DNA of 64,000 nt from Hymenobacter cavernae (GCF_014641455.1 NZ_BMHT01000001.1:930001-994000); one strand, 5' to 3'; numbered from the stretch's first letter, positions 18,772 to 28,100 are shown. Notes: generated from the letters alone by a model not told the origin. Made by a program: numbers and translations.

Positions 18772-18801
18772 GCTAGGGTTCCGCCAGCGGCATTCGTTAT
18801 C

Positions 18802-18837
18802 CCAAAGCCGGCTCAACCTAGGTTGAGCCGGCTTTGG
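18802..18837. terminator. perfect 36-bp palindrome with CCTAGG centre
   Basis: The left half CCAAAGCCGGCTCAACCT is followed at once by its exact complement AGGTTGAGCCGGCTTTGG. As RNA it forms a near loop-less hairpin followed by a short T run (CTTTTG), so it probably terminates the susCD1 operon. As DNA it could extrude as a cruciform. Confidence 0.8.
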
Positions 18838-18904
18838 CTTTTGATACACAGCGAGGTTAGCGGCTTTCTGCACTTAACAACGATCAGAAATAATTTAGAG
18901 CAGA

Positions 18905-18948
18905 CAGGAGGGTGCGGGAGGGTTTCAGCACTAAGCTATCCGAATTTT
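18905..18948 (+). promoter_or_regulatory. CAGGAG direct-repeat element before susC2
   Basis: CAGGAGGGTGCGGGAGGG (18905-18922) is a close relative of the element before susC1. Eighteen bases on is CGAATTTT (18941-18948), which keeps only the TTT of the TAnnTTTG box. The leader to the susC2 start is about 195 bases and holds two palindromic operators. Confidence 0.55.
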
Positions 18949-19064
18949 ATAGTACTAAATCAGGTGGGCAGAGTTCAATTTCGGGCGTGTTCCACTTGAT
19001 CAGGTTGTCCATTCGCTTCTCTTTCCTGCTTACCTATTCGTCTTCCTTCACTTGGCCATCCCAC

Positions 19065-19101
19065 ACAATCGATTGCAGCTACAGCTCAACAATCGATTGC
19101 A
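19065..19101. promoter_or_regulatory. two tandem operators ACAATCGATTGCA before susC2
   Basis: ACAATCGATTGCA occurs at 19065-19077 and again at 19089-19101, a spacing of 24 bp (about two helical turns). The reverse strand reads TGCAATCGATTG, the same core as the operators before susC1 and the GntR gene. The second copy ends 42 bp before the susC2 start, nearly the same distance as the susC1 site. Confidence 0.62.
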
Positions 19102-19143
19102 GGCTACTCTCCTCACCTTATTATCTACCTAGCTCTCAAACTC

Positions 19144-22100
19144 ATGCAACAACCCCTACCAAGACTATCCCAATTGGTGGTGCTGACGGCCGTTTTTCTG
19201 CTCTCGGTGCAGGCCGCACTGGCGCAGGCCGTTACGGGCAAAGTAACCGCCACCGACAATAAAGAAGGCTTGCCTGGCGTGACGGTTGTGCTGAAAGGCA
19301 CCACCATCGGGGCGGGCACCGGTCCCGACGGCACGTTTAAGCTCGACGTTCCGAACCGTACCGGTACGCTGGTGTTTTCTTTCGTGGGCTACCTCACCAA
19401 AGAGGTGCCCATCAATGGCAAGTCCCAAATTGACGTTCTCCTCTCTTCCGATACCAAAGCCCTTGATGAGGTAGTGGTAGTCGGCTACGGCACCCAGAAA
19501 GCCGGCAACGTGACCGGCGCAGTAGCCGGCGTGACGGCCAAGGAGATTGAGGAGCGCCCCATCAACCGCATTGAAAATGCTTTGGCCGGCCAGATGCCCG
19601 GTGTGACGGTGCAGACGACCACCGGCGAGCCGGGCGCCGACCTCACCATTCGGGTGCGGGGCACGGGCTCCATCAACGCCTCCAACGAGCCGCTGTACGT
19701 AGTCGACGGTGTGCCGGTAGACAACCTGCGCGGCATCAACCCGACCGACGTAGCCAATATTGAAGTACTGAAAGATGCCTCATCGGCCGCTATCTACGGT
19801 TCGCGTGGTTCCAACGGCGTGGTGCTCGTGACCACCAAGCGTGGCAAGAAAGGCAAGCCGCAGCTTCAGTTCTCGGGCTTCACGGGTATCCAAACCCTGG
19901 AGCGCCGCCTCAACATGATGTCGCCGGAAGAGTGGATTCAGCAGCGCAAAGAAGGTATCGACGAAGCCTGGGTGAACCGCGGCAAAACCACCGCCGTCAA
20001 CAAGCCCTACCAAGCCTCCGACCCCATGAGCTACCGGGCCGCCGAGCTAGGTACGACGCTGAGCACCCCGAATGCCACCTACATGTACGACCCCTTGTGG
20101 CAGTACGGCTCCGACAGCCTGGCCTACACCGACTGGCAGGACGCTTTCTTCCGCAAAGCTATCATGCAGCAGTACCAGCTCGGCGTTTCGGGTGGTACCG
20201 ATGATTTCAACTACAACGTGAACGGCTCTTACCTGAACCAGGACGGTATTGCCGTGGGCACGACCCTGAGCCGCGCTACGCTGCGCGCTAACTTCGACGC
20301 CCGTATTCGCAAAGGCGTGAAGCTGACCATGACGCTGGCCCCCAGCACCGAGTGGTCGAGCCTAGGTCGGGTGGATGGCAAAGACGCGCAGGCTATGAAC
20401 GCTGTTCAGATGCCGCCGGTTGGCCCCAAGAAGGCCGGCGAGCTGGTAGGCGCTGACCCTTACTCGGCGTATGGCTGGTCGGGCCGCTACATCAGCCCCA
20501 TTGCCGTGATGGAGCGCTCCACCTTCAAGACCACCCGCACGCGCCTGAACGCCAATATGGGCCTGAACGTCGATGTGACGAAAGGCCTGCAGCTGCAATT
20601 GCTGGGCGCGATGGACAACAACTACAACCTCGACAACCAGTTTACGCCCACCAACGCCACCCGCGACTGGGCAACGGCCGGCGCTGCTGGCGCCGCGAGC
20701 CGCTCGGTGCGCAACCAGGATTATGGCACCCGTTACCTGGCCCAAGGTGTGCTGAACTACACCCGCCAGATTGGCAAGCACAACATCAGCGCCTTGGTAG
20801 GCTACTCCAACGAATGGACGCGGCAGGATCGGAGCCAGCAGGTAGCCACGAAGCTGCCCAACGACTGGACGTATCTGTTTAACAGCTCCAACTCCACCAC
20901 GACAACCAACACCACGGTTCCGTACACCACCAAGCTGATTTCCTACTTCGGCCGCGTGCAGTACAACTACAAAGAGAAGTACCTGCTAGCAGCTAGCTTG
21001 CGCCGCGACGGTTCTTCCAAGTTTGGCGTCAACTCGCACTGGGGCTACTTCCCGGCGGCTTCCGTGGGCTGGCGCGTATCGGACGAGGAGTTCATGAAGG
21101 GCATCACCTTTATGAGCGACCTGAAGTTCCGGGCCAGCTACGGCGTGACGGGCAACAACCGCATTCCCGACAACGTGCAGTACGGCCTTCTGAACCCGGC
21201 CAACTACTCGACCAACGGCACTGCCGTAACCGGCTACGGCCCGGCCAACTACGCCAACCCCGACCTGAGCTGGGAGCAAAGCAACAGCTACAACGTGGGC
21301 TTCGACTTTGCCGTGCTGAATAACCGCCTGCAAGTAACCGCCGACGCGTACACCCGCAAAACCACTCGCCTGCTGCTTCAGGCGCCGCAATCGGCCCTAA
21401 CCGGCTTCAACAGCAGCTGGCAGAACATTGGCAACGTGAATAATAAGGGCCTTGAGCTAGGTTTGAACTCGCGCAACCTGATCGGCGCCTTTGCCTGGAA
21501 TACGTCATTCAACGTATCGTATAACCGCAACAAGGTGCTGGCCCTTGCCGGCAACAACACCCCGATTCCGACCGGCTACGACAACCTGACTTCGATCATC
21601 CAGGTTGGGCAGCCGATTAACGCGTTCCTGCTGTATGATGTGATTGGCGTGTACAAGGATCAGGCGGATGTGGATGCCAACCCGCACATGACCAAAACCG
21701 CCCCCGGCGACTCGAAGTACCGCGATGTGAACGGCGACGGGGTGATTGACAACTACGACCGCACGATTGTCGGCAACCCCCAGCCCAAGTTCATCTTCGG
21801 TATCACGAACAGCTTCACCTACAAGAACTTCGACTTGTCTATGCTGATCAACGCGCAGCAGGGCGGGCAGATCTATTCCATGATCGGCCGTTCCATCGAC
21901 CGCCCCGGCATGGGATACCTCTACAACAAGCTGGACCGGTGGGCAAACCGCTGGAAGTCGGTGGATGACACCGGCGACGGTATGACCCCGAGCATCAACG
22001 CTACCACGGGCGCCTACTATGACACCCGCTGGCTGTACAGCTCCGACTACATCCGCATCAAGAACATTACCCTAGGTTACAACATCCCCAGCACCCGGTT

Positions 22101-22269
22101 CTACAACCGTGCCCGCGTCTACCTGGCCATTGAAAACGCTTATATCTGGCACAAATACTACGGCGGCTTCACGCCGGAAGCCGTGAACAGCAGCGGACAG
22201 GGCGCTTATGATTACGGCGGATATCCGCAGGCCCGCACCTATACGTTCGGTTTCAACCTGACGCTGTAA
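19144..22269 (+). CDS. SusC/RagA-type TonB-dependent outer-membrane transporter 2
   Basis: The 1041-residue protein has a signal peptide (LVVLTAVFLLSVQAALAQ), the carboxypeptidase-like domain (VTGKVTATDNKEGLPGVTVVLKG), the TonB-box region ALDEVVVVGYGTQKAGNVTG, the plug (PLYVVDGVPV, NIEVLKDASSAAIYGSRGSNG) and a barrel ending in aromatic TFGFNLTL. It is a paralog of the first SusC rather than a recent copy. The two differ widely in the barrel, so they probably take up different fragments of the same polysaccharide. It is read with the SusD that starts 36 bp later. Confidence 0.95.
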   Translation: MQQPLPRLSQLVVLTAVFLLSVQAALAQAVTGKVTATDNKEGLPGVTVVLKGTTIGAGTGPDGTFKLDVPNRTGTLVFSFVGYLTKEVPINGKSQIDVLLSSDTKALDEVVVVGYGTQKAGNVTGAVAGVTAKEIEERPINRIENALAGQMPGVTVQTTTGEPGADLTIRVRGTGSINASNEPLYVVDGVPVDNLRGINPTDVANIEVLKDASSAAIYGSRGSNGVVLVTTKRGKKGKPQLQFSGFTGIQTLERRLNMMSPEEWIQQRKEGIDEAWVNRGKTTAVNKPYQASDPMSYRAAELGTTLSTPNATYMYDPLWQYGSDSLAYTDWQDAFFRKAIMQQYQLGVSGGTDDFNYNVNGSYLNQDGIAVGTTLSRATLRANFDARIRKGVKLTMTLAPSTEWSSLGRVDGKDAQAMNAVQMPPVGPKKAGELVGADPYSAYGWSGRYISPIAVMERSTFKTTRTRLNANMGLNVDVTKGLQLQLLGAMDNNYNLDNQFTPTNATRDWATAGAAGAASRSVRNQDYGTRYLAQGVLNYTRQIGKHNISALVGYSNEWTRQDRSQQVATKLPNDWTYLFNSSNSTTTTNTTVPYTTKLISYFGRVQYNYKEKYLLAASLRRDGSSKFGVNSHWGYFPAASVGWRVSDEEFMKGITFMSDLKFRASYGVTGNNRIPDNVQYGLLNPANYSTNGTAVTGYGPANYANPDLSWEQSNSYNVGFDFAVLNNRLQVTADAYTRKTTRLLLQAPQSALTGFNSSWQNIGNVNNKGLELGLNSRNLIGAFAWNTSFNVSYNRNKVLALAGNNTPIPTGYDNLTSIIQVGQPINAFLLYDVIGVYKDQADVDANPHMTKTAPGDSKYRDVNGDGVIDNYDRTIVGNPQPKFIFGITNSFTYKNFDLSMLINAQQGGQIYSMIGRSIDRPGMGYLYNKLDRWANRWKSVDDTGDGMTPSINATTGAYYDTRWLYSSDYIRIKNITLGYNIPSTRFYNRARVYLAIENAYIWHKYYGGFTPEAVNSSGQGAYDYGGYPQARTYTFGFNLTL

Positions 22270-22305
22270 TCATCTTATTCAACTATCAGACAAAGACTTG
22301 CTACG

Positions 22306-23820
22306 ATGAAATCGTTTAAAGCTTTTACATACGCCACCCTGCTGAGCCTAGGTAGCCTGACGATGTTCTCCTGCGAGGACTCGCTCAATATCAGTCCCGA
22401 AGCGCACAACAGCATCGAGGACTTCTACAAGACGGAAACCGACGTCAACCAGGGTGTTATTGCCATCTACAGCAACCTGCTGACGCTGCCCACCAACTCC
22501 CACTGGAACATGTCGGAGATGCGCGCCGACAACGTGGTGGTAAACACCGCCCTGAACGTGCAGCGCGATTACGCCGACATCAACGGGTTCCTGGCGACTT
22601 CTCAAACCGGACAGTTCCAATCGACGTGGTCGAACCTGTACCAGATTGTGTACCGCGCCAACACGGTGCTCGACCGCATCACGCCTTTCACCTTTGCCCG
22701 CGTGCCGCAGTTCCAGGGTGAAGCTAGGTTCCTGCGTGCCCTGGCCTACTTCGACCTGGTGCGCTACTGGGGCGACGTGCCGATTGTGAACAAGCCCGTG
22801 ACCATCACGGAGGCTAAAAACACGCCCCGCTCGTCGGTTGCTGATGTGTATGCCTTCATCGTTGAGGACCTGAAATTCGCGGTCGATAACCTACCCGATG
22901 CCTATACCGGAACGGCCGCTGGCGACAAAGGCCGCGCTACCAAGTGGGCCGCCAAAGCCCTGCTTGGCAAAGTGTATCTGACTATGTATGGCTACCCGCT
23001 GAAGCAGGCTGATAAGCTAGCTTTGGCCAAGCAGCAGCTCGGCGACGTGGTAGCGGCAGAGGGATCTGTCAGCGTACCAAGGATTGCCGCCAACTACCCG
23101 GATATCTTCAAGACGGCCAACGACAACTCCTACAACATCTTCGAGGTTCAGTATATCTCCGGTACGGGTGGCCTGGGCAGCCAGGTTCCTTCCGACCAAG
23201 CGTTTCAGTTCCCGTCGCAGTGGTCGGCCTACCAACCTTTCGGCCCCGATGCGACGATCAACCCGAACTTATATACAGGTCCTCTATGGCCAAAGGCTGA
23301 CACGCGTAAGGCAGCAACCCTTGATTCTAGCTACGTCGACACCAAGACTAACGCCAGATCAGGCCGCAGCCAGTTTACCAAGTTCCTGGAAAAAGGCACC
23401 ACCGCTCCTACCGGTCAGCGCGACTACCCGAACAACTTCCCCATCATTCGGGTGGAAGACGTGCTGCTGATGTACGCCGAAGTGCTGAACGAAGAAGCCG
23501 GTGGGCAGGTGCCCGCTCAGGCCCTGTCCATCCTCAACCGCATCCGGACCCGCGCCAAGGTGCCCGCCTTGGCATCCATGTCGAAAGAGGATTTCCGCCT
23601 GGCGCTGGAGCGTGAGCGGCGCTGGGAGTTTGCCGCTGAAGGCATCCGCTGGCACGATCTGGTGCGCACGGGCCGCGCGATTCCCGTCATGAACCAGTTC
23701 ATCAAAGACAACGGCATCAAGCTCACTCGCCAGCTCGATGAGCATGACCTGCTCTATCCGATTCCGTTGCAGGAACTTCAGATTAACCCTGGCTTCTGGC
23801 AACAGAACGCTGGCTACTAA
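22306..23820 (+). CDS. SusD/RagB-type surface glycan-binding lipoprotein 2
   Basis: The 504-residue protein has a lipobox (LLSLGSLTMFSC, Cys near residue 23). The SusD features include FYKTETDVNQGVIAIYSNL, EARFLRALAYFDLVRYWGDVPIV and the C-terminal RFTALERER-type helix LALERERRWEFAAEGIRWHDLVRTG, ending YPIPLQELQINPGFWQQNAGY. It binds glycan at the surface and closes SusC2. A hairpin terminator follows directly. Confidence 0.94.
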   Translation: MKSFKAFTYATLLSLGSLTMFSCEDSLNISPEAHNSIEDFYKTETDVNQGVIAIYSNLLTLPTNSHWNMSEMRADNVVVNTALNVQRDYADINGFLATSQTGQFQSTWSNLYQIVYRANTVLDRITPFTFARVPQFQGEARFLRALAYFDLVRYWGDVPIVNKPVTITEAKNTPRSSVADVYAFIVEDLKFAVDNLPDAYTGTAAGDKGRATKWAAKALLGKVYLTMYGYPLKQADKLALAKQQLGDVVAAEGSVSVPRIAANYPDIFKTANDNSYNIFEVQYISGTGGLGSQVPSDQAFQFPSQWSAYQPFGPDATINPNLYTGPLWPKADTRKAATLDSSYVDTKTNARSGRSQFTKFLEKGTTAPTGQRDYPNNFPIIRVEDVLLMYAEVLNEEAGGQVPAQALSILNRIRTRAKVPALASMSKEDFRLALERERRWEFAAEGIRWHDLVRTGRAIPVMNQFIKDNGIKLTRQLDEHDLLYPIPLQELQINPGFWQQNAGY

Positions 23821-23832
23821 GGCTAACAGTGC

Positions 23833-23866
23833 AACGGGCAGTTCTGACGAACTGCCCGTTGTTTTT
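23833..23866 (+). terminator. hairpin terminator after susD2
   Basis: The arms AACGGGCAGTTC and GAACTGCCCGTT with a four-base loop are followed by GTTTTTC: a typical rho-independent terminator 12 bp after the susD2 stop. Confidence 0.9.
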
Positions 23867-23932
23867 CAATTGCTTCTAGTCTTTGTCGCCTCGCTCCTAC
23901 CCTAGCTTTTCTCTTACCTGATCATTTACCGC

Positions 23933-25342
23933 ATGCCGCTGCTCTTTTCGTTTCTCTTACTACTTCTTACCTGGCTAAGCACCTTCGTTCAGCCCGCCGA
24001 CTCGCCGGCCTGGGTCAAGCAAGTGGGCGCCAAAACAACGCCGACCAGCAAAGCCATTTTCCCGGTTGGCAAATACAAAGCCGTCGGCGACGGCAAAACG
24101 CTGAACACGCAAGCCATTCAGGCGGCCATTGATGCGGCCGCGAAGAAGGGCGGCATCGTCACCTTCGAACCGGGGCAATATGTTACCGGGTCGCTGTTCC
24201 TGAAGAAAGGCGTCACGCTGCAAATCGATAAAGGCGTGACCATCCTAGGTAGCGAGAACCTCAAAGACTACCCCGAAATCCAGACCCGCGTGGCCGGTAT
24301 CGAGATGAAGTGGCCCGCGGCCCTGCTCAATATTCTGGATCAGGATAACGTCGCCATCACCGGACAGGGCACCGTGGATGGGCAAGGCAAGGTGTTCTGG
24401 GATGCGTATTGGGCATTGCGCAAAGAATATGAGCCGAAGGGCCTGCGCTGGATTGTCGACTATGATGCCAAGCGCCCGCGCACTTTGCTCGTTTCCAATG
24501 CCAGCAACGTCACGCTCAAGGGCATTACGCTGCAACGCGCCGGCTTCTGGACGGTACACATTCTGTACTCCAAAAACGTGACGGCCGACGGGCTCACCAT
24601 CCGCAACAACATCGGCGGGCACGGACCTAGCACCGACGGCATCGACATCGACTCCAGCTCCTACGTGCTGGTGCAGAACTGCGACATCGACTGCAACGAC
24701 GACAACTTCTGCCTTAAATCGGGCCGCGACTGGGACGGCCTGCGCGTGAATCGCCCCACCGAGTACGTCGTCATCCGCGACTGTGTGGCGGGCGCCGGTG
24801 CGGGCCTGGTTACCTGCGGCAGCGAGACTTCCGGCGGCATTCGCCACATTTTCGCGCACAATCTCAAGGCCAAAGGCACCTCGGCCGGGCTGCGCATTAA
24901 GTCGGCCCTCACGCGCGGCGGCACCGTGGAAGATATTGTGTTTGAGGACGTAGCAATGGATGGCGTGGGCTCGGCGGTAGAAGTCGAAATGAACTGGAAC
25001 CCGAGCTACAGCTACTCCGAGCTGCCCGCCGGCTACTCCCTCGACACGGCCCCGCCCTACTGGAAAACCATGCTGATGAAGGTGGAGCCCGAGCGTGGCC
25101 TGCCGCACTACCGCAATGTGCGCGTGGCGCGGCTCAAGGTGCAGAATGCCAAGATCGGCATCCGGGCTGTCGGTCTGCCCAACTCCATCCTCGAAAACTT
25201 CTCCTTCGACGACCTAGCTATTACGGCCAACAAAGCGGGCACCATCAACTACACCAAAGGCTGGACGCTTAAAAACATCGACATCAAATCGGCCGACGGC
25301 GCGCCCGTCGCCATCCAGAACAGCGCGGAGCTAAAGCAGTAG
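23933..25342 (+). CDS. exported glycoside hydrolase family 28 (polygalacturonase/rhamnogalacturonan hydrolase type)
   Basis: The 469-residue protein has a signal peptide (LLFSFLLLLLTWLSTFVQP) and a right-handed beta-helix. GH28 catalytic motifs are present: STDGIDIDSS (about residues 232-241), NCDIDCNDDNFCLKSG with the paired catalytic Asp (about 247-262), and the substrate-binding RIKS near 320. The N-terminal ALNTQAIQAAIDAAAKKGG is the usual pectate-lyase-superfamily start. It hydrolyses galacturonan or rhamnogalacturonan linkages in the periplasm; the neighbouring genes favour rhamnogalacturonan. It lies alone after the susD2 terminator and is closed by its own hairpin. No CAGGAG element is seen before it. 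Confidence 0.9.
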   Translation: MPLLFSFLLLLLTWLSTFVQPADSPAWVKQVGAKTTPTSKAIFPVGKYKAVGDGKTLNTQAIQAAIDAAAKKGGIVTFEPGQYVTGSLFLKKGVTLQIDKGVTILGSENLKDYPEIQTRVAGIEMKWPAALLNILDQDNVAITGQGTVDGQGKVFWDAYWALRKEYEPKGLRWIVDYDAKRPRTLLVSNASNVTLKGITLQRAGFWTVHILYSKNVTADGLTIRNNIGGHGPSTDGIDIDSSSYVLVQNCDIDCNDDNFCLKSGRDWDGLRVNRPTEYVVIRDCVAGAGAGLVTCGSETSGGIRHIFAHNLKAKGTSAGLRIKSALTRGGTVEDIVFEDVAMDGVGSAVEVEMNWNPSYSYSELPAGYSLDTAPPYWKTMLMKVEPERGLPHYRNVRVARLKVQNAKIGIRAVGLPNSILENFSFDDLAITANKAGTINYTKGWTLKNIDIKSADGAPVAIQNSAELKQ

Positions 25343-25368
25343 CGCACCCATTTTTTCATGCAAAAACG

Positions 25369-25404
25369 AAGAAGCTGCCTCATCTTGGGGCAGCCTCTTT
25401 TTTT
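25369..25404 (+). terminator. hairpin terminator after GH28
   Basis: GAAGCTGCC and GGCAGCCTC pair with one G-U, followed by a run of seven T. It stands between convergent transcription from GH28 and the NmrA-like gene. Confidence 0.75.
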
Positions 25405-25470
25405 AACCTAGGTTGTGTAGCGCGGAAATCCGTTCCGTGCTACTGTGGTGCCAAACCGCTTCCCTCCTTC

Positions 25471-26349
25471 TTAAAAAGCAGCCGCAAACTCCTTGGCGAA
25501 ATCGGCTAGCTTGACCTTGCCCATCGTGGGCTTATGTCGCTCATACTCCTCGCCCAGCTTGCCGCTGTGAATGCTGGCGTACAGCTCCACAACCGCCGCG
25601 GCGACGGGAGCCGGCACGCCGTTCTTTTCCAGGTTCTCCTGCATCTGCGCATCCGTCAGGGTTATCCATTGCAAATCAGGCTTGCCGATAGCGGCACCCA
25701 GGATCTGCGCGGCTTCGTTGCAGGTGCACTCGTCGCTGGACACGTAGCGCACCTGCTGGCCGGGGGCAGCGGGCGTCGTTAGCTCTTCGGCCGCAGCGGC
25801 AGCAATGTCGCGGTAGTGCACCATGGCTACCTTGTCCTCACCGCCGTAGTTGGCCCCTATAAACCCTGCTCCTTTTATCTTCCCAACAAAGCCGAACAAG
25901 TTGGTATAGAAGGAAGTAGGGCGCAGATGCGTAAGAGCAACGCCGGGTAATTCATTCAAGATGCCTTCCACATCGTGCGAGCCTAGGATGACGCCGGTGC
26001 CTTCCGCCAGGTGCGCGCCCCAGCTGCTGAGGTGCACCACCCGCCGAACTCCAGCCTGCCGAATGGCTTGCGCGTAGCTCTGGCCAACGCGCTGGTAATA
26101 GGCGCGCATATCGGTGGCACCAAAATTAGGCGGCACCATCACATACACTGCATCAGCCCCGACAAAGGCAGACGTCAAAATATCAGCGTCTTCCACGGAG
26201 CCAATTGCCGCCGTGGCACCTAGGTTTTCAATGTCGTGCTGCTTCTCCGGCTTGCTGCTGATGACCGTGACGGCCTGGCCTTTTTGAATCAACTCCTGGG
26301 TCAATGGCTTGCTGATGTTTCCCAGCGAGCCTGTTACTACAACTTTCAT
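25471..26349 (-). CDS. NmrA-like NAD(P)-binding oxidoreductase
   Basis: This 292-residue protein is an atypical short-chain dehydrogenase of the NmrA/NAD(P)H-azoreductase-like group. The dinucleotide-binding site is VVVTGSLGNISKPLTQEL at the very N-terminus. Further family features are DILTSAFVGADAVYVMVPPN and GVRRVVHLSSWGAHL. Such proteins act as quinone or azo reductases or redox sensors; the substrate is unknown. It is divergent from a TetR gene, with a 27-bp palindrome close to its start, so its expression is probably controlled by that repressor. It interrupts the pectin/rhamnose locus and has no evident part in it. Confidence 0.87.
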   Translation of the reverse strand: MKVVVTGSLGNISKPLTQELIQKGQAVTVISSKPEKQHDIENLGATAAIGSVEDADILTSAFVGADAVYVMVPPNFGATDMRAYYQRVGQSYAQAIRQAGVRRVVHLSSWGAHLAEGTGVILGSHDVEGILNELPGVALTHLRPTSFYTNLFGFVGKIKGAGFIGANYGGEDKVAMVHYRDIAAAAAEELTTPAAPGQQVRYVSSDECTCNEAAQILGAAIGKPDLQWITLTDAQMQENLEKNGVPAPVAAAVVELYASIHSGKLGEEYERHKPTMGKVKLADFAKEFAAAF

Positions 26350-26376
26350 ACGTGCGGTAGTTTGGTTTACAGACGC

Positions 26377-26403
26377 AAGTATACTATACAGTATAGTATA
26401 CTT
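26377..26403. promoter_or_regulatory. 27-bp perfect palindrome, probable TetR operator
   Basis: AAGTATACTATAC and its exact complement flank a single central base. It lies 27 bp upstream of the NmrA-like start and about 150 bp from the TetR start, between the divergent genes. Repressors of this kind usually bind such a site to control the adjacent reductase and often themselves. Confidence 0.8.
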
Positions 26404-26551
26404 AATACCATCAGCACAAATAATTAAGTGACCTAGCTCCTGACGAGGCTACTTACCGACTCTGCAACGTGGGTTAGCTGCCTAGCTGAACCCAAAGCTG
26501 CCTACTTTTACTTGCGGGAAGGGCTAGCTTCTTATTCAGCACAAAACCAGT

Positions 26552-27169
26552 ATGGCTAAACGTGGTGCCGAGCTTCGGCAACAGATGCTATTTGCCGCCA
26601 AGAGCGTGTTCCTGGAAGCCGGCTTCGAGCGTGCGTCAATGGACCAGATTGCCGAGCACGCGGGCACAACCAAACGCACGCTTTATGCGCACTTTGTCAA
26701 CAAGGAAAACCTGTTTCTGGCCGTATTCGACTTAGTACTGGAGTTGCAGCTCGACTACTTGAAATCGCCGGCCGACTATGCTCGGGACACGGTAGAAGCG
26801 CTGGTGCTGTTTTGCGGCCGCTTTCTCGAAAATGTGCTGTCGAGCCGGCCTCTGCGCCTGTGCCGGCTAGGTATCGCCGAGGCCGAACGGTTTCCGCAGG
26901 GAACGGTGCGCCTGCACGAGGCAGTATTTGAGAACGTGCAAGCGCGAGTAGCATTGTTTCTGAGCGAACGACTCGCCGTGGGCACCGAAGAAGGCCAGCA
27001 CCTGGCCCAAGCCTTGATCGGGCAACTGCTTTATCCGCGCTTTACGCGTGCCCTATTCGGCTTCGTCGAGCCCCAGGCTACGTGGTCCGACGACCTGGGC
27101 GCTTGCCCGGCCATCGACCTAGCCTCTATTCAAAAGGTTGTGGCAGAGCTATTACGATTGAAGGCATAG
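26552..27169 (+). CDS. TetR/AcrR-family transcriptional repressor
   Basis: The 205-residue protein opens with a TetR helix-turn-helix (FLEAGFERASMDQIAEHAGTTKRTLYAHFVNKENLFLAVF, about residues 18-56) followed by an all-helical ligand-binding domain of the AefR type. It is divergent from the NmrA-like oxidoreductase and the palindrome at 26377-26403 lies between them. A ligand that the reductase detoxifies is the likely inducer; this is inference from gene arrangement. Confidence 0.9.
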   Translation: MAKRGAELRQQMLFAAKSVFLEAGFERASMDQIAEHAGTTKRTLYAHFVNKENLFLAVFDLVLELQLDYLKSPADYARDTVEALVLFCGRFLENVLSSRPLRLCRLGIAEAERFPQGTVRLHEAVFENVQARVALFLSERLAVGTEEGQHLAQALIGQLLYPRFTRALFGFVEPQATWSDDLGACPAIDLASIQKVVAELLRLKA

Positions 27170-27200
27170 GGCTAGGTCACGGCTCCTTCTCATTTAAACC

Positions 27201-27406
27201 GTCATGCTGAGCTTGTCGAAGCATCTTTACCGCTCCGTTGTAGACCCAGCACAATGTAGAGACGCAACAGTTGAAGTCTCCTCGTTGCTGACGTTGTTGA
27301 CCTAAGTTAGCATGGTTCCGGTCGTTCAACGAGGAGACTTCAACTGTTGCGTCTCTACATCGTGCAACCACTGCACGCACGATGCTTCAATTGGCTCAGC
27401 ATGATG
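27201..27406. repeat. nested inverted repeats between tetR and lutC
   Basis: The outer arms begin GTCATGCTGAGCTTGTCGAAG and end GCTTCAATTGGCTCAGCATGA. Inside, 27254-27361 is a second, nearly perfect inverted repeat (TGTAGAGACGCAACAGTTGA ... and its complement) that itself contains TCCTCGTTG / TCAACGAGGA. The outer word is the same as in the repeat at 30376-30462. This looks like one mobile repeat inserted inside another. Confidence 0.85.
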
Positions 27407-27434
27407 GCCTTTTAAGGTAGCTTAGGCCGACATT

Positions 27435-28001
27435 CTACACCAGCAGCACCGTCAGGCTACGCGCGCCGTGAGCCCCAATTACCAATGACTGCTCAATATC
27501 AGCCGTTTTGGAAGGGCCCGCCAGGAAAATGCCATAGTCGCCGACGGAACCTAGCTTGGCATAGGCCTGGTGCATAGTCGGCACAATCTGCTTGTGGTCA
27601 AGCACCAGCACCAGGTGCTGGGTAATCATGGGCAGCGCGCGGTTCAGCATATTGGCTTCGGGCAGCCAGATCGTGCCGTTTTCGGCTACGCCAAACTCGC
27701 CCTGTAGCACCGCTATATCCACGGCCGCTAGCACTTCAATCGGCGTTTGCGCATCTACTAACACGCTGGAGGCCATGAGCGTAGAAGCCACCCGCTCATC
27801 GGTCGGGAACAGCTCCTGGACAACCACATCCAAGTGCGTAATGCCTCGAATGGGCACCACTTTGCCACCGATACCTTCCAGAATCGTTGTAAACTTTTCC
27901 AGCGAACCATCACCGGTGAAAGCGGGCACGTCGGGCAGCGGCAGCTCCTCGGGCTGATTCGCCTTGACGGCGGCCAGAATTTTCTCGCGTGAGTTACTCA
28001 T
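27435..28001 (-). CDS. lutC: lactate utilization protein C
   Basis: The 188-residue protein is the LutC/YkgG member of the LutABC complex that oxidises L-lactate to pyruvate in the cytoplasm. Family features are the N-terminal SREKILAAVKANQPEELPLP, DIAVLQGEFGVAENGTIWLP and the conserved end GPSKTADIEQSLVIGAHGARSLTVLLV. The frame is open upstream to a GTG at 28301, but that part is antisense to lutB's end, so I chose the ATG at 28001. It is last of three lut genes on this strand, 92 bp after lutB. Next to rhamnose genes it handles the L-lactate formed from L-lactaldehyde. Confidence 0.92.
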   Translation of the reverse strand: MSNSREKILAAVKANQPEELPLPDVPAFTGDGSLEKFTTILEGIGGKVVPIRGITHLDVVVQELFPTDERVASTLMASSVLVDAQTPIEVLAAVDIAVLQGEFGVAENGTIWLPEANMLNRALPMITQHLVLVLDHKQIVPTMHQAYAKLGSVGDYGIFLAGPSKTADIEQSLVIGAHGARSLTVLLV

Positions 28002-28002
28002 G

Positions 28003-28100
28003 GTGAAATGGTGAGGTGGTGAGATAGTGAAATGGTGAAATAGTGGATTCGTAGTTCGTCGCCCAAACGACAACTCACCAGTCCACCACCTCACTATTTC
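28003..28100. repeat. low-complexity imperfect inverted repeat between lutB and lutC
   Basis: The left side repeats GGTGAAATGGTGA-like words and the right side carries their complement (CACCTCACTATTTCACC). It fills the whole lutB-lutC gap. Confidence 0.6.
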
